Counted from the first letter of the stretch, positions 1 to 6,026 are shown. The stretch is 7,482 nucleotides of DNA from Patescibacteria group bacterium (GCA_028703545.1 JAQVMR010000047.1:1-7482), one strand, 5' to 3'. Notes: a model not told the origin generated them from the sequence alone. Numbers and translations: made by a program.

Positions 1-120
1 ATTATTAATAGATATTTACCAAGATACTTAAAATATTATAATGAAGAAAGATTACATCTTGGCATTAACTTAAAAACACCTAGTCAAATGATTACTAAGT
101 GTTGCCAAGCTATTGGATAG
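1..120 (+). CDS. C-terminal tail of an integrase-type (DDE) transposase, cut by the window edge
   Basis: An open frame runs from base 1 to a TAG at 118-120 and gives 39 residues. The pattern YYNEERLHLGIN followed by KTPSQMI matches the end of rve/integrase-core transposases of the IS481/IS3 type, where an aromatic-rich YYN..R.H.G segment is followed by a TP motif after the catalytic Glu. The catalytic residues would lie to the left, outside the window, so I cannot tell whether the gene is intact or a remnant. It is not a copy of the transposase at 6495-7313, whose C-terminus reads differently. No terminal inverted repeat of this element is recognisable between 121 and 190. Family level is fairly secure; the exact IS family is not. 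Confidence 0.7.
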   Translation: MINRYLPRYLKYYNEERLHLGINLKTPSQMITKCCQAIG

Positions 121-133
121 AAGACGTGCAATT

Positions 134-178
134 AAAAAAGCCACCGTTCACCAACATTACTGTTGATTACTTGGTGGC
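134..178 (-). terminator. Intrinsic terminator of the minus-strand membrane protein gene
   Basis: On the minus strand GCCACC (178-173) pairs with GGTGGC (145-140) and is followed directly by six T residues (139-134). An inner stem, CAACA (165-161) with TGTTG (156-152), closes a 4-base loop inside the outer stem. The hairpin starts 12 bp after the TAA of the gene at 191-724, the usual position for its terminator. Confidence 0.7.
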
Positions 179-190
179 AATGATTAGGAC

Positions 191-724
191 TTATGATGCT
201 TCCGGATTTTCCGGAATTATAATCAAACCCTGAGATACGGATTCTGCTAGGATTTTTAAAAATCTCTTGGTGGCGTCATCATCCTTATTAATTAGCAACC
301 TCGTCAGAGCCTCATCTATCTTCGCCTTTGATACAGATTCTATGATCTCTCCAAGGCCAGCGTGGCTTATAATACACCACACAGCAGTACTAAGATCCGT
401 TTTCCTCTCCTTGAGTCTTTGTTTGTATGTGTTGTATTCAGCAATAAGAACCTGATAAAGATTCTCTGCTTTAACCACAAAATCAGACGCAGTGATTGGA
501 AGCTGGATTTTACCAAGCTTTGTATCAAGGTCGACTTTTTTTAGATCCAGATGAATGATGGTCTGGGGCCTATCTTCAATCCACTGAAATATTTCATTCA
601 GCAGTTTGTTGGTTCCAGCAAATTCTTGGATCTTTTTTCTTCCCCATTTTACCAAGAAAATGACCAAGACAATCAAACAAACACACAGTGTTGCCAGGAT
701 TCCAATAATAATTCCTGTTGTCAT
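191..724 (-). CDS. Single-pass membrane protein with cytoplasmic helical domain, unknown function
   Basis: This 177-residue protein is not one I recognise. Residues 4-25 form a strongly hydrophobic segment, directly followed by the basic stretch KWGRKK. The positive-inside rule therefore predicts an outside N-terminus and a roughly 150-residue cytoplasmic domain. That domain looks largely helical: an amphipathic stretch at 84-110 rich in Lys, Arg and Glu, then helices at about 112-165. There are no obvious catalytic motifs, repeats or Cys pairs. The ATG at 724 is well supported by AGGAGG four bases upstream. It lies alone on the minus strand between its own promoter and terminator, divergent from rpmF. 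Its DNA (about 40-42% G+C in the lines counted) is clearly richer than the nearby core genes. With the transposase tail next door, that suggests horizontal acquisition, an inference. Confidence 0.8.
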   Translation of the reverse strand: MTTGIIIGILATLCVCLIVLVIFLVKWGRKKIQEFAGTNKLLNEIFQWIEDRPQTIIHLDLKKVDLDTKLGKIQLPITASDFVVKAENLYQVLIAEYNTYKQRLKERKTDLSTAVWCIISHAGLGEIIESVSKAKIDEALTRLLINKDDDATKRFLKILAESVSQGLIIIPENPEAS

Positions 725-805
725 TTTTCCTCCTTTATAAAGGGATTAATATTTGAAAGAAATCTATTAGATCCCCTCCATGTCCCCTCACAAATGGTTC
801 ATGTC

Positions 806-834
806 AAATTATCATATTTTACATATCTTGTCAA
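806..834 (-). promoter_or_regulatory. Sigma70-type promoter for the minus-strand membrane protein gene
   Basis: On the minus strand a perfect -35 TTGACA (834-829) is followed after 17 bp by TAATTT (811-806); GATAAT (813-808) with a 15-bp spacer is an alternative -10. Transcription would start near 799, giving a leader of about 75 nt before the ATG. The leader holds two copies of GAGGGGA and, just before the start, CCTTTATAAAGG, whose AAGG overlaps the SD. Confidence 0.6.
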
Positions 835-853
835 TACAAACAACTACCACACT

Positions 854-882
854 TTGACATTTACTCAAAAGTAATCTAAAAT
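854..882 (+). promoter_or_regulatory. Sigma70-type promoter of the rpmF-nusB-rnc-smc operon
   Basis: TTGACA (854-859), a 17-bp spacer and TAAAAT (877-882) give a near-consensus promoter. The start site would be near 889, so the leader to rpmF is about 73 nt and very AT-rich. The -35 box lies 19 bp from the -35 box of the divergent promoter, so the two polymerases would bind back to back. Confidence 0.7.
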
Positions 883-962
883 ACTATACAAAAGAGCAAT
901 AGCATTTTTTATTTTAAACTATTAATCTATTACTCTATTAACAATTAATTTAATTATATTTT

Positions 963-1175
963 ATGCCAGTACCAGCAAAAAGAAGACCATCGTCTGAGGC
1001 AAGAAGAAGAAGGTCACATCATGCACTTAAAAAAATTAATTTAGTGTCTTGTCCAAAATGTCAGACAATGATAAAACCCCACACGATTTGTAAAAACTGT
1101 GGATATTATAGGGGTAAAGAAATAGTGAAGGTCAAAACCTCTTTAGACAAGAAAAAATCCAAAAAGAAAGCATAG
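963..1175 (+). CDS. rpmF: Large-subunit ribosomal protein bL32
   Basis: The 70-residue product is a typical bL32 of the 50S subunit, located near the peptidyl-transferase side where it packs against 23S rRNA. The N-terminus MPVPAKRRPSSEARRRRSHH is the family hallmark. A zinc ribbon follows with C30-P-K-C33 and C43-K-N-C46, so this is the zinc-binding form. The C-terminal 20 residues are Lys-rich, as expected for an rRNA contact. It is the first gene of the operon, about 73 nt after the predicted transcription start. No SD precedes the ATG; the upstream 20 bases are all A and T except for the start itself. The last codons overlap a weak hairpin at 1161-1196 that may reduce read-through into nusB. 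Confidence 0.96.
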   Translation: MPVPAKRRPSSEARRRRSHHALKKINLVSCPKCQTMIKPHTICKNCGYYRGKEIVKVKTSLDKKKSKKKA

Positions 1176-1196
1176 TTTTATTGTGCTTTTCTTTTT
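1161..1196 (+). terminator. Possible weak terminator or attenuator between rpmF and nusB
   Basis: AAAAAGAAAGCA (1161-1172, in the last rpmF codons and stop) can pair with TGCTTTTCTTTTT (1184-1196) with one bulged T. The downstream arm doubles as a T-rich tail. The stem is nearly all A-U, so termination would be partial at best. It could let rpmF be made in excess over the enzymes downstream. Confidence 0.35.
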
Positions 1197-1215
1197 ATAT
1201 TTAATAATTTTATTT

Positions 1216-1674
1216 ATGGCAAATAGACACTTATCAAGAGTAATAATTCTTCAAACACTTTTTGCGTGGGATTTCAACAAAACACAAGGAAATCCACAAA
1301 ATATATTAGAATACACAGAAAAAGAATTTGGCGCGGATAAAGATGATATTGAATTTACAAAAAATCTTCTAAAAGGAATAGTAGATAAGTGGAAGAATAT
1401 AAATGATTTGATTATTAAATATGCTCCTGAATGGCCATTAAAACAAATTGCTATAATTGATAGAAACATACTTAGAATTGGAATTTATGAATTAAAATTT
1501 GAAAATCTTCCACCAAAAGTTGCAATAAATGAAGCAATAGAACTATCAAAAAATTATGGTGGAGATAATAGTAGTAAGTTTATAAATGGAGTTTTGGGAT
1601 CAATTTATAAAGAAATGGGTGCAACGGAAGAAGAACTGAAAGAATTTGAAATTTCAGATGAAACAAATCAATAA
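1216..1674 (+). CDS. nusB: Transcription antitermination factor NusB
   Basis: The 152-residue product belongs to the all-helical NusB family. NusB binds boxA RNA with S10 (NusE) and helps RNA polymerase read through rRNA operons. The N-terminal R-H-L-S-R...LQTLFAW segment and the C-terminal signature are both present: IDRNILRIGIYEL at about 82-94, then P..VAINEAIELSKNYG and SSKFINGVLGSIYK. I chose the ATG at 1216 because the protein then begins MANRHLSR, as in the family. A GTG at 1183 in the same frame would add only hydrophobic residues from a T-rich stretch. There is no SD. The tail of about 17 residues after the last helix is acidic. The gene sits 40 bp after rpmF and 11 bp before rnc, linking rRNA transcription to rRNA processing. 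Confidence 0.95.
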   Translation: MANRHLSRVIILQTLFAWDFNKTQGNPQNILEYTEKEFGADKDDIEFTKNLLKGIVDKWKNINDLIIKYAPEWPLKQIAIIDRNILRIGIYELKFENLPPKVAINEAIELSKNYGGDNSSKFINGVLGSIYKEMGATEEELKEFEISDETNQ

Positions 1675-1685
1675 AAAATAAAAAT

Positions 1686-2381
1686 ATGTTAAAGGACAAG
1701 GTCCAAGAATTCGCAAAAAAAATAAATATAAATTTTAATAATCTTGATATATTAAAACAAGCATTTGTTCACAAATCTTTTTTAAACGAAAATCCCGGTT
1801 TTAAATTGGGACAAAATGAAAGATTAGAATTTTTAGGAGATGCTGTATTAGAATTGGTATCTACTGATTTTTTATTTAAAAAATTTGAAAATCGCCCAGA
1901 GGGAGAACTTACAAATATAAGAGCAAGTTTAGTCAATTCAAATAATTTAACTTTAATAGGTCGTGAACTACAAATAGAAAAATATTTATTTCTAAGCCGT
2001 GGTGAATCAAAAGATAAAGACTCTAAAGCAAGACAATATATACTTGCAAATTGTATGGAAGCAATAATCGGTGCAATTTATTTAGACAATGGTTACAACA
2101 ATGCTAAAAAATTTATAGAAAAATATATTTTAAAAAATGTTGATGAAATAGTTGATAAAAAATTATATCTAGATCCAAAAACTCAGTTTCAAGAAAAGGC
2201 ACAAGAAAAATACAATATAACTCCTAAATATAAATTACTTGAAGAAAGTGGACCTGATCATAAAAAAAATTTTACAGTTGGGTTGTATATTGATAAAAAA
2301 TTAATCACAAAAGGTAGGGGTAGTTCTAAACAAGAAGCTGAAATAAATGCTGCGACATTGGGACTAAAAAAAAATTGGTAA
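1686..2381 (+). CDS. rnc: Ribonuclease III, with an Asp-to-Asn change in the active site
   Basis: RNase III cuts double-stranded RNA, including the stems that release pre-16S and pre-23S rRNA. The 231-residue length is typical. The catalytic domain spans about 5-155, with the signature NERLEFLGDAVLEL at 44-57 supplying E45, E48 and D52 (E38, E41 and D45 in E. coli numbering). The second metal-binding motif, normally ILAD..EA, reads ILANCMEA at 119-126: E125 matches E117, but N122 (codon AAT at 2049-2051) replaces the Asp equivalent to D114. The double-stranded-RNA-binding domain spans about 163-230, with DPKTQFQE, GPDHKKNFTV and the basic GRGSSKQEAE that grips RNA. The ATG lies 11 bp after nusB and has no SD. 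Family identity is certain; how well this enzyme cuts is open. Confidence 0.96.
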   Translation: MLKDKVQEFAKKININFNNLDILKQAFVHKSFLNENPGFKLGQNERLEFLGDAVLELVSTDFLFKKFENRPEGELTNIRASLVNSNNLTLIGRELQIEKYLFLSRGESKDKDSKARQYILANCMEAIIGAIYLDNGYNNAKKFIEKYILKNVDEIVDKKLYLDPKTQFQEKAQEKYNITPKYKLLEESGPDHKKNFTVGLYIDKKLITKGRGSSKQEAEINAATLGLKKNW

Positions 2382-2392
2382 AATAAAAACAA

Positions 2393-5014
2393 ATGTTTCT
2401 AAAAAAAATAGAAATACAGGGATTTAAATCCTTTGCAAATAAAACCGAACTTACGTTTAACCAAAATCTTACATCAATTGTAGGACCTAATGGTTCCGGA
2501 AAATCAAATATTGCAGACGCAATAAGATGGGCAACCGGCGAGCAAAGTCAAAAACTTCTTCGAACAAAAAAATCGGACGAAGTTATTTTTGCTGGAAGTG
2601 ATAAAAAAAATCGTCTAGGAATGGCTGAAGTTAATTTATTTTTAGACAACGCAAGCAAAAAAATCCCAATTGACTTCGAAGAAGTGGTAATTACTCGGCG
2701 CGTTTATAGAAGTGGAGAAAATGAATATCTGGTAAATAAAAATAAAGTAAGGCTACTTGATATTCAAATGATGCTTGCAAGGGCTAATTTCGGAGAAGGA
2801 AACTATTCTATAGTTGGACAAGGAATGATTGATTCAATTTTAAATCAATCAGCAGCATCAAGAAAAGATTTTTTTGATGAAGCAACTGGAATAAAAGAAT
2901 TCCAACTAAAAAAAGAAAAATCTCAAACAAAATATACAAATACTCAAGAAAATCTAGTAAAAAGTAAATTAATTTTAAATGAAATCTCTCCTCGACTTAA
3001 ATATTTAACAAGACAAGTAAATAAATTAAAAAATCAACAGGAATTTAAAGAAAAATTAATAGACACACAGAAAAAATATTATGGATTTATTGTTTCAAAT
3101 ATAAAAAATGAAATAGCTGACAGTGAACACAAATTAGAAAAATTAGAAAAAACTAAAAATTCTCTAGAAAAACAATTATTAGACATTGATGCAAAAATAA
3201 ACAGCGAAGAAAAAAAAGATTCTTATGCTGTAAAATTTATTTCACTTCAAAAAGAATTTGAGGAGTTGAATGATTTAAAAAATAAACTCATAAGAGATAA
3301 AATAATCTACCAAGGAAAACTTGGAATTGAATTCTCTAATTCTGGAAAAAATAATATCTCGTGGTTCATAAATCAAAAAAATGATTTAAGTGATGAGCAT
3401 AAAAAAAATGAGATAACAATTATAGAACTAAAAAAGGAATTGTTAGAATTAGAAAATAAATTAAAAGACAAAACCCAAGAGCAACAAAATTTCTTAAATA
3501 AAATAAAAGAGTTGCAAAACAAATTAGAAAACATCAGCGAACAAACTGAAATTTCAGGAGAACTCGAGGCAAAACAAAGAATTAAAAAAATAAACTCTTC
3601 TATTAAATCAATAATAGACGACTTTGATAATATTGCTATTGATAAATTAAAGCAAGATTTATTTTTCATTTCAAAAGAAATTGATTTTATTGATAAATCC
3701 TTAAATGAGGCAGACCAAAAAGAAAACGAGAATCATACAAAATTACAAAGAGAATTTCAAAATTATTTATTAAATAAAGATTCGCTTGTAAATGAAATTT
3801 ATGAATTAAAATCAAGTAAAAATTTCAAAGAGGAAAAATTAAAAGAGCTTATTAAAAGACAAGAAATGATTTCAGTTAGTATTTCAAAGCTTGATATAGA
3901 AATAGAATCAGCAAACTCAAATGATAGATCAAAAAATCAGAAACAGATTGAGGAAATGATCTCAAATATTGATGAAAAAATATCAGAAATTGATAAAAAA
4001 ATTATTAATTTTAAATCAGAAATTGATAAATTGGAGTCTCGTAGCCGTGATGAAAAAAAAGAACTTCTAGAATTACAAAGAACATCAAAAGACCTACAAT
4101 TTGAAATAAATAAAATCAATGCTGAAATTCAAGAAATAAAAATTGCACTTGCAAAATCTCAGACAAAAAAAGAAAACGTTGAAATAGATATACTTCAAGA
4201 AGAATTAAATATAAATGATTTAGATTATAGTGCAAATAATATTGACACTGAATCAGAGTTTTCAAAAATCAATAAATTAAAAATTCAATTGTCTCAAATT
4301 GGAGAAATAGAAGATAACACCGAATCAGAATATAATGAGGTAAATAACAAATACACTTTCCTGGAAAATCAAATAACGGATTTAGAAAAAGCCTCGAAGG
4401 ATTTAAAACAAATTATAGATGATTTAAATATAAAAATAGAAGAAAAATTTAATGAAAATTTCAAAAAAATAAATGAGGCATTTAATGAATATTTTCAAAT
4501 TTTATTTAATGGTGGCTCTGCACAACTTACAATAAAAAAAGAACTTGAAAAAGATAAAAAAGACGAAAACAAAGAGGGGTTAGAAAATCAAGAAGAACAA
4601 CAAATTCAGGAAGAAGAAAATGAAAACCAAAAAACATATGAAGGAAAAATAAAACCAATAACAGACATTATTATTTCTGTAAAAATCCCTGGTAAAAAAT
4701 TAAATAGTATGAATGTTTTATCAGGCGGAGAACGTTCACTTACTTCTATAGCTCTAATTTGTGCAATTATATTTAATAACCCATCTCCTTTTGTAGTCTT
4801 AGATGAAGTTGATGCAGCACTTGATGAAGCAAACTCAGAAAGATTTGCAGAAATCATAGAAAAATTAAAAGACAAAACTCAATTTATATGCATAACTCAC
4901 AATCGCGCAACAATGACAAAATCAGATACTCTGTATGGGGTAACGATGGATGATTATGGAGTTTCAAAACTTCTTTCAATAAGTTTTGCTGAGGCAAAAC
5001 AATATAGTGAATAG
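2393..5014 (+). CDS. smc: SMC chromosome-organising ATPase, short form without a recognisable hinge
   Basis: SMC dimers fold and segregate the chromosome, with ATP closing the head domains. All head motifs are present: Walker A GPNGSGKS (31-38), Q-loop Gln143 in VGQG, signature LSGGERS (776-782), Walker B VVLDEVDAALD (801-811, D804 and E805) and His836 in the H-loop. Residues about 165-700 are almost continuous Lys/Glu/Asn-rich coiled coil. Canonical bacterial SMCs have about 1150-1200 residues with a globular hinge of about 150 residues halfway. Here the protein is 873 residues, and I see no Gly-rich hinge and no CxxC zinc hook. Weakly structured breaks occur near 309-332 and 384-416. A Lys/Glu/Gln-rich insert at about 716-750 precedes the C-terminal head. 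The gene starts 11 bp after rnc, without an SD, and a strong terminator follows. Confidence 0.93.
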   Translation: MFLKKIEIQGFKSFANKTELTFNQNLTSIVGPNGSGKSNIADAIRWATGEQSQKLLRTKKSDEVIFAGSDKKNRLGMAEVNLFLDNASKKIPIDFEEVVITRRVYRSGENEYLVNKNKVRLLDIQMMLARANFGEGNYSIVGQGMIDSILNQSAASRKDFFDEATGIKEFQLKKEKSQTKYTNTQENLVKSKLILNEISPRLKYLTRQVNKLKNQQEFKEKLIDTQKKYYGFIVSNIKNEIADSEHKLEKLEKTKNSLEKQLLDIDAKINSEEKKDSYAVKFISLQKEFEELNDLKNKLIRDKIIYQGKLGIEFSNSGKNNISWFINQKNDLSDEHKKNEITIIELKKELLELENKLKDKTQEQQNFLNKIKELQNKLENISEQTEISGELEAKQRIKKINSSIKSIIDDFDNIAIDKLKQDLFFISKEIDFIDKSLNEADQKENENHTKLQREFQNYLLNKDSLVNEIYELKSSKNFKEEKLKELIKRQEMISVSISKLDIEIESANSNDRSKNQKQIEEMISNIDEKISEIDKKIINFKSEIDKLESRSRDEKKELLELQRTSKDLQFEINKINAEIQEIKIALAKSQTKKENVEIDILQEELNINDLDYSANNIDTESEFSKINKLKIQLSQIGEIEDNTESEYNEVNNKYTFLENQITDLEKASKDLKQIIDDLNIKIEEKFNENFKKINEAFNEYFQILFNGGSAQLTIKKELEKDKKDENKEGLENQEEQQIQEEENENQKTYEGKIKPITDIIISVKIPGKKLNSMNVLSGGERSLTSIALICAIIFNNPSPFVVLDEVDAALDEANSERFAEIIEKLKDKTQFICITHNRATMTKSDTLYGVTMDDYGVSKLLSISFAEAKQYSE

Positions 5015-5030
5015 ATGATATAAAATTTAA

Positions 5031-5063
5031 AAACGGAGAGATTGTCTCTCCGTTTATTTTTTT
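5031..5063. terminator. Strong bidirectional terminator between smc and the convergent gene
   Basis: AAACGGAGAGA (5031-5041) and TCTCTCCGTTT (5045-5055) form a perfect 11-bp stem with a TTG loop. On the plus strand an A and seven T residues (5057-5063) follow, ending the smc transcript. On the minus strand the same hairpin is followed by TTAAATTTTAT and serves the convergent gene, whose TAA (5056-5054) lies inside the hairpin region. Confidence 0.9.
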
Positions 5064-5323
5064 CCTAACAATTTATTAAATTTAAGGCTCAAAAAATGAA
5101 AAATAAAAGCTCCCAACCAGCAAACAATAAGAAACAATACAAACATAAATGTTGCTAAAATTAGTCTTATTGAGAGACAATTTGAGATAGCAAAAACATG
5201 ATTTAAATAAAAAATGCAGTTTTCTAAATATCTATAAAATGCCCCATCATACAAAAGAACTATTGTCCCCAGGATTAAAAAGAATGGGAATAATTCTTCT
5301 ATTGCAAATACTCTTATTTTCAT
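5054..5323 (-). CDS. Small integral membrane protein, unknown function
   Basis: The 89-residue product is not recognised. It has a hydrophobic segment at about 11-29 (LFPFFLILGTIVLL core) and a longer one at about 51-77, with a moderately hydrophobic stretch at 35-49 that could be a third, shorter segment. The C-terminus KFNKLLGKK is basic and so probably cytoplasmic. There are two Cys residues in the middle and one in the last helix, with no metal-site spacing. I chose the ATG at 5323 because GGAGG sits five bases upstream; a GTG at 5335 in the same frame would place that SD inside the coding region. It has its own promoter and runs towards smc, sharing that gene's terminator. Confidence 0.7.
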   Translation of the reverse strand: MKIRVFAIEELFPFFLILGTIVLLYDGAFYRYLENCIFYLNHVFAISNCLSIRLILATFMFVLFLIVCWLGAFIFHFLSLKFNKLLGKK

Positions 5324-5328
5324 TTTAT

Positions 5329-5333
5329 CCTCC
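5329..5333 (-). promoter_or_regulatory. Shine-Dalgarno site fixing the start of the small membrane protein
   Basis: The minus strand reads GTGGAGGATAAAATG, placing GGAGG five bases before the ATG at 5323. This decides against the upstream GTG at 5335. Confidence 0.75.
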
Positions 5334-5357
5334 ACATGTACAAATAAATAATTATAA

Positions 5358-5385
5358 ATTATATCACTTATTAAAATTTTGTAAA
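5358..5385 (-). promoter_or_regulatory. Promoter of the small membrane protein gene
   Basis: On the minus strand TTTACA (5385-5380) and a perfect TATAAT (5363-5358) are separated by 16 bp. Transcription would begin near 5351, giving a leader of under 30 nt that contains the SD. The -35 box abuts the T-rich tail of the hairpin at 5394-5412. Confidence 0.7.
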
Positions 5386-5388
5386 GAC

Positions 5389-5417
5389 AAAAGGACGGGT
5401 TTATAACCCGTCTTTTT
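5389..5417. terminator. Intrinsic terminator downstream of the tRNA pair
   Basis: GACGGGTT (5394-5401) and AACCCGTC (5405-5412) form a perfect 8-bp stem with a 3-base loop. T-rich tails follow in both directions: TTTTT at 5413-5417 on the plus strand and CTTTTGTCTTT on the minus strand. On the minus strand it lies about 90 bp past tRNA-Gly and just ahead of the next promoter, so its likely role is to end the tRNA transcript. Confidence 0.75.
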
Positions 5418-5504
5418 ATACAATATCTATTCTACTCCTCAACCTCTATTCTAATTATGTAACCAGTGATGTATTCATTATTTTATATTTCCCCATAATT
5501 TATT

Positions 5505-5579
5505 TGGAGCGGGTGAGCGGAATCGAACCGCCATTTTCAGCTTGGGAAGCTGATATAATAACCGCTATATGACACCCGC
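5505..5579 (-). tRNA. tRNA-Gly, anticodon CCC
   Basis: The 75-nt gene folds as a cloverleaf. The acceptor stem is GCGGGTG with CACCCGC, the discriminator is T and CCA is encoded. The anticodon stem TCAGC/GCTGA closes the loop TTCCCAA, so the anticodon is CCC (5546-5544), which reads GGG. The T arm GGCGG-TTCGATT-CCGCT has a G-U closing pair. The D stem is weak, with about three A-U pairs. It follows tRNA-Ala after a single base, so both are processed from one transcript. Confidence 0.95.
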
Positions 5580-5580
5580 T

Positions 5581-5657
5581 TGGTGGATCTAAAGGGATTT
5601 GAACCCTTGACCTTTTGCGTGCGATGCAAACGCTCTAGCCAACTGAGCTATAGACCC
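5581..5657 (-). tRNA. tRNA-Ala, anticodon CGC
   Basis: The 77-nt gene has the acceptor stem GGGTCTA with TAGATCC, which contains a G3-U70 wobble pair, the main identity signal for alanyl-tRNA synthetase. The D arm is GCTCAGTTGGCTAGAGC, and the T arm AAGGG-TTCAAAT-CCCTT. The anticodon stem TTTGC/GCAAA closes ATCGCAC, so the anticodon is CGC (5623-5621), which reads GCG. Discriminator A and CCA are encoded. Confidence 0.96.
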
Positions 5658-5960
5658 ATTTATTTTTTACAACAGACATTAAAAATTTATTTCTGGTTCA
5701 CGTCCATGATAAATATATTTTTTTGTTGTTGAAATTTCTATATTTTTGATAATTATAAAATTACTTTATTATCTGCTATTTTTTTATTAAAATAATTATT
5801 TCTAATATTAAAAACAAAATAATTGATAAAAAATAAATAAAACCAAAAATGTTTTTACATAACTAATTTTAATTATCTTGATTTAATTATATCAATAATC
5901 CCAATAAAAACATATTCTAGTTCTAACCTATATTTAGGGGTATCAAAAAAACCCTTTAGA
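5658..5960. other. AT-rich stretch without genes between the tRNAs and the IS element
   Basis: About 300 bp of very AT-rich DNA holds no credible reading frame on either strand. The only signals I see are a weak candidate tRNA promoter at its left end, a 12-bp palindrome AAATAATTATTT (5790-5801) and the inverted pair TTGAT/ATCAA (5878-5882, 5891-5895). Palindromes of this kind are expected by chance at this composition. Confidence 0.6.
5678..5706 (-). promoter_or_regulatory. Candidate promoter of the tRNA-Ala/tRNA-Gly unit
   Basis: On the minus strand TGGACG (5706-5701, four of six consensus bases) and TTTAAT (5683-5678, five of six) are separated by 17 bp. A start near 5671 would leave a leader of about 13 nt before tRNA-Ala, which is reasonable. 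The -35 match is weak. Confidence 0.4.
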
Positions 5961-5990
5961 TTGAACTGTACCCCAAAAAGTAGACACCAA
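5961..5990 (+). repeat. Left terminal inverted repeat (IRL) of the IS3-family element
   Basis: Over 30 bases it matches the inverted right end at 24 positions: the first 13 bases TTGAACTGTACCC, then AG followed by TAGACAC, and AA. The five differing central bases form one block. Confidence 0.85.
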
Positions 5991-6004
5991 AAGTGTCTTT
6001 TTTT
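5982..6004 (+). terminator. Inward-facing terminator inside the left end of the IS
   Basis: AGACAC (5982-5987) and GTGTCT (5993-5998) form a stem with a CAAAA loop, and seven T residues run from 5998 to 6004. It lies upstream of the -10 box of the element's own promoter. Transcripts entering from the left should therefore stop before orfA. Confidence 0.6.
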
Positions 6005-6020
6005 GTTTGTAGATCAACTG

Positions 6021-6026
6021 TATAAT
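6021..6026 (+). promoter_or_regulatory. -10 box of the likely IS transposase promoter
   Basis: A perfect TATAAT lies 25 bp before the orfA ATG and just after the left-end terminator. I find no good -35 box at the right distance, where the sequence is a T run. Transcription would start near 6033 with a leader of about 20 nt. Confidence 0.45.

Noticed and set aside
267..874. Plus-strand reading frames over the minus-strand membrane gene (267-455, 362-544, 551-874)
   Set aside because: They lack start signals and protein-like composition and are antisense shadows of 191-724 and of the divergent promoter region.
1183..1215. Longer NusB start at a GTG
   Set aside because: It adds eleven hydrophobic residues read from a T-rich spacer, lacks an SD, and the family N-terminus begins at the ATG at 1216.
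3373..4875. Minus-strand frames inside smc (3373-3669, 3937-4119, 4606-4875)
   Set aside because: They are Ser/Phe/Ile-rich mirror translations of Lys/Glu coiled-coil codons, with no SD.
963..5014. UGA recoding (as in Gracilibacteria or Absconditabacteria)
   Set aside because: No gene ends in TGA, but none has in-frame TGA either; full-length L32, NusB, RNase III and SMC use only GGN for Gly, and TAA preference is expected at this composition.
5658..5960. Replication-origin-like or regulatory AT-rich region
   Set aside because: No DnaA-box-like cluster, iterons or GC skew signal can be seen; small palindromes are expected by chance at this A+T content.
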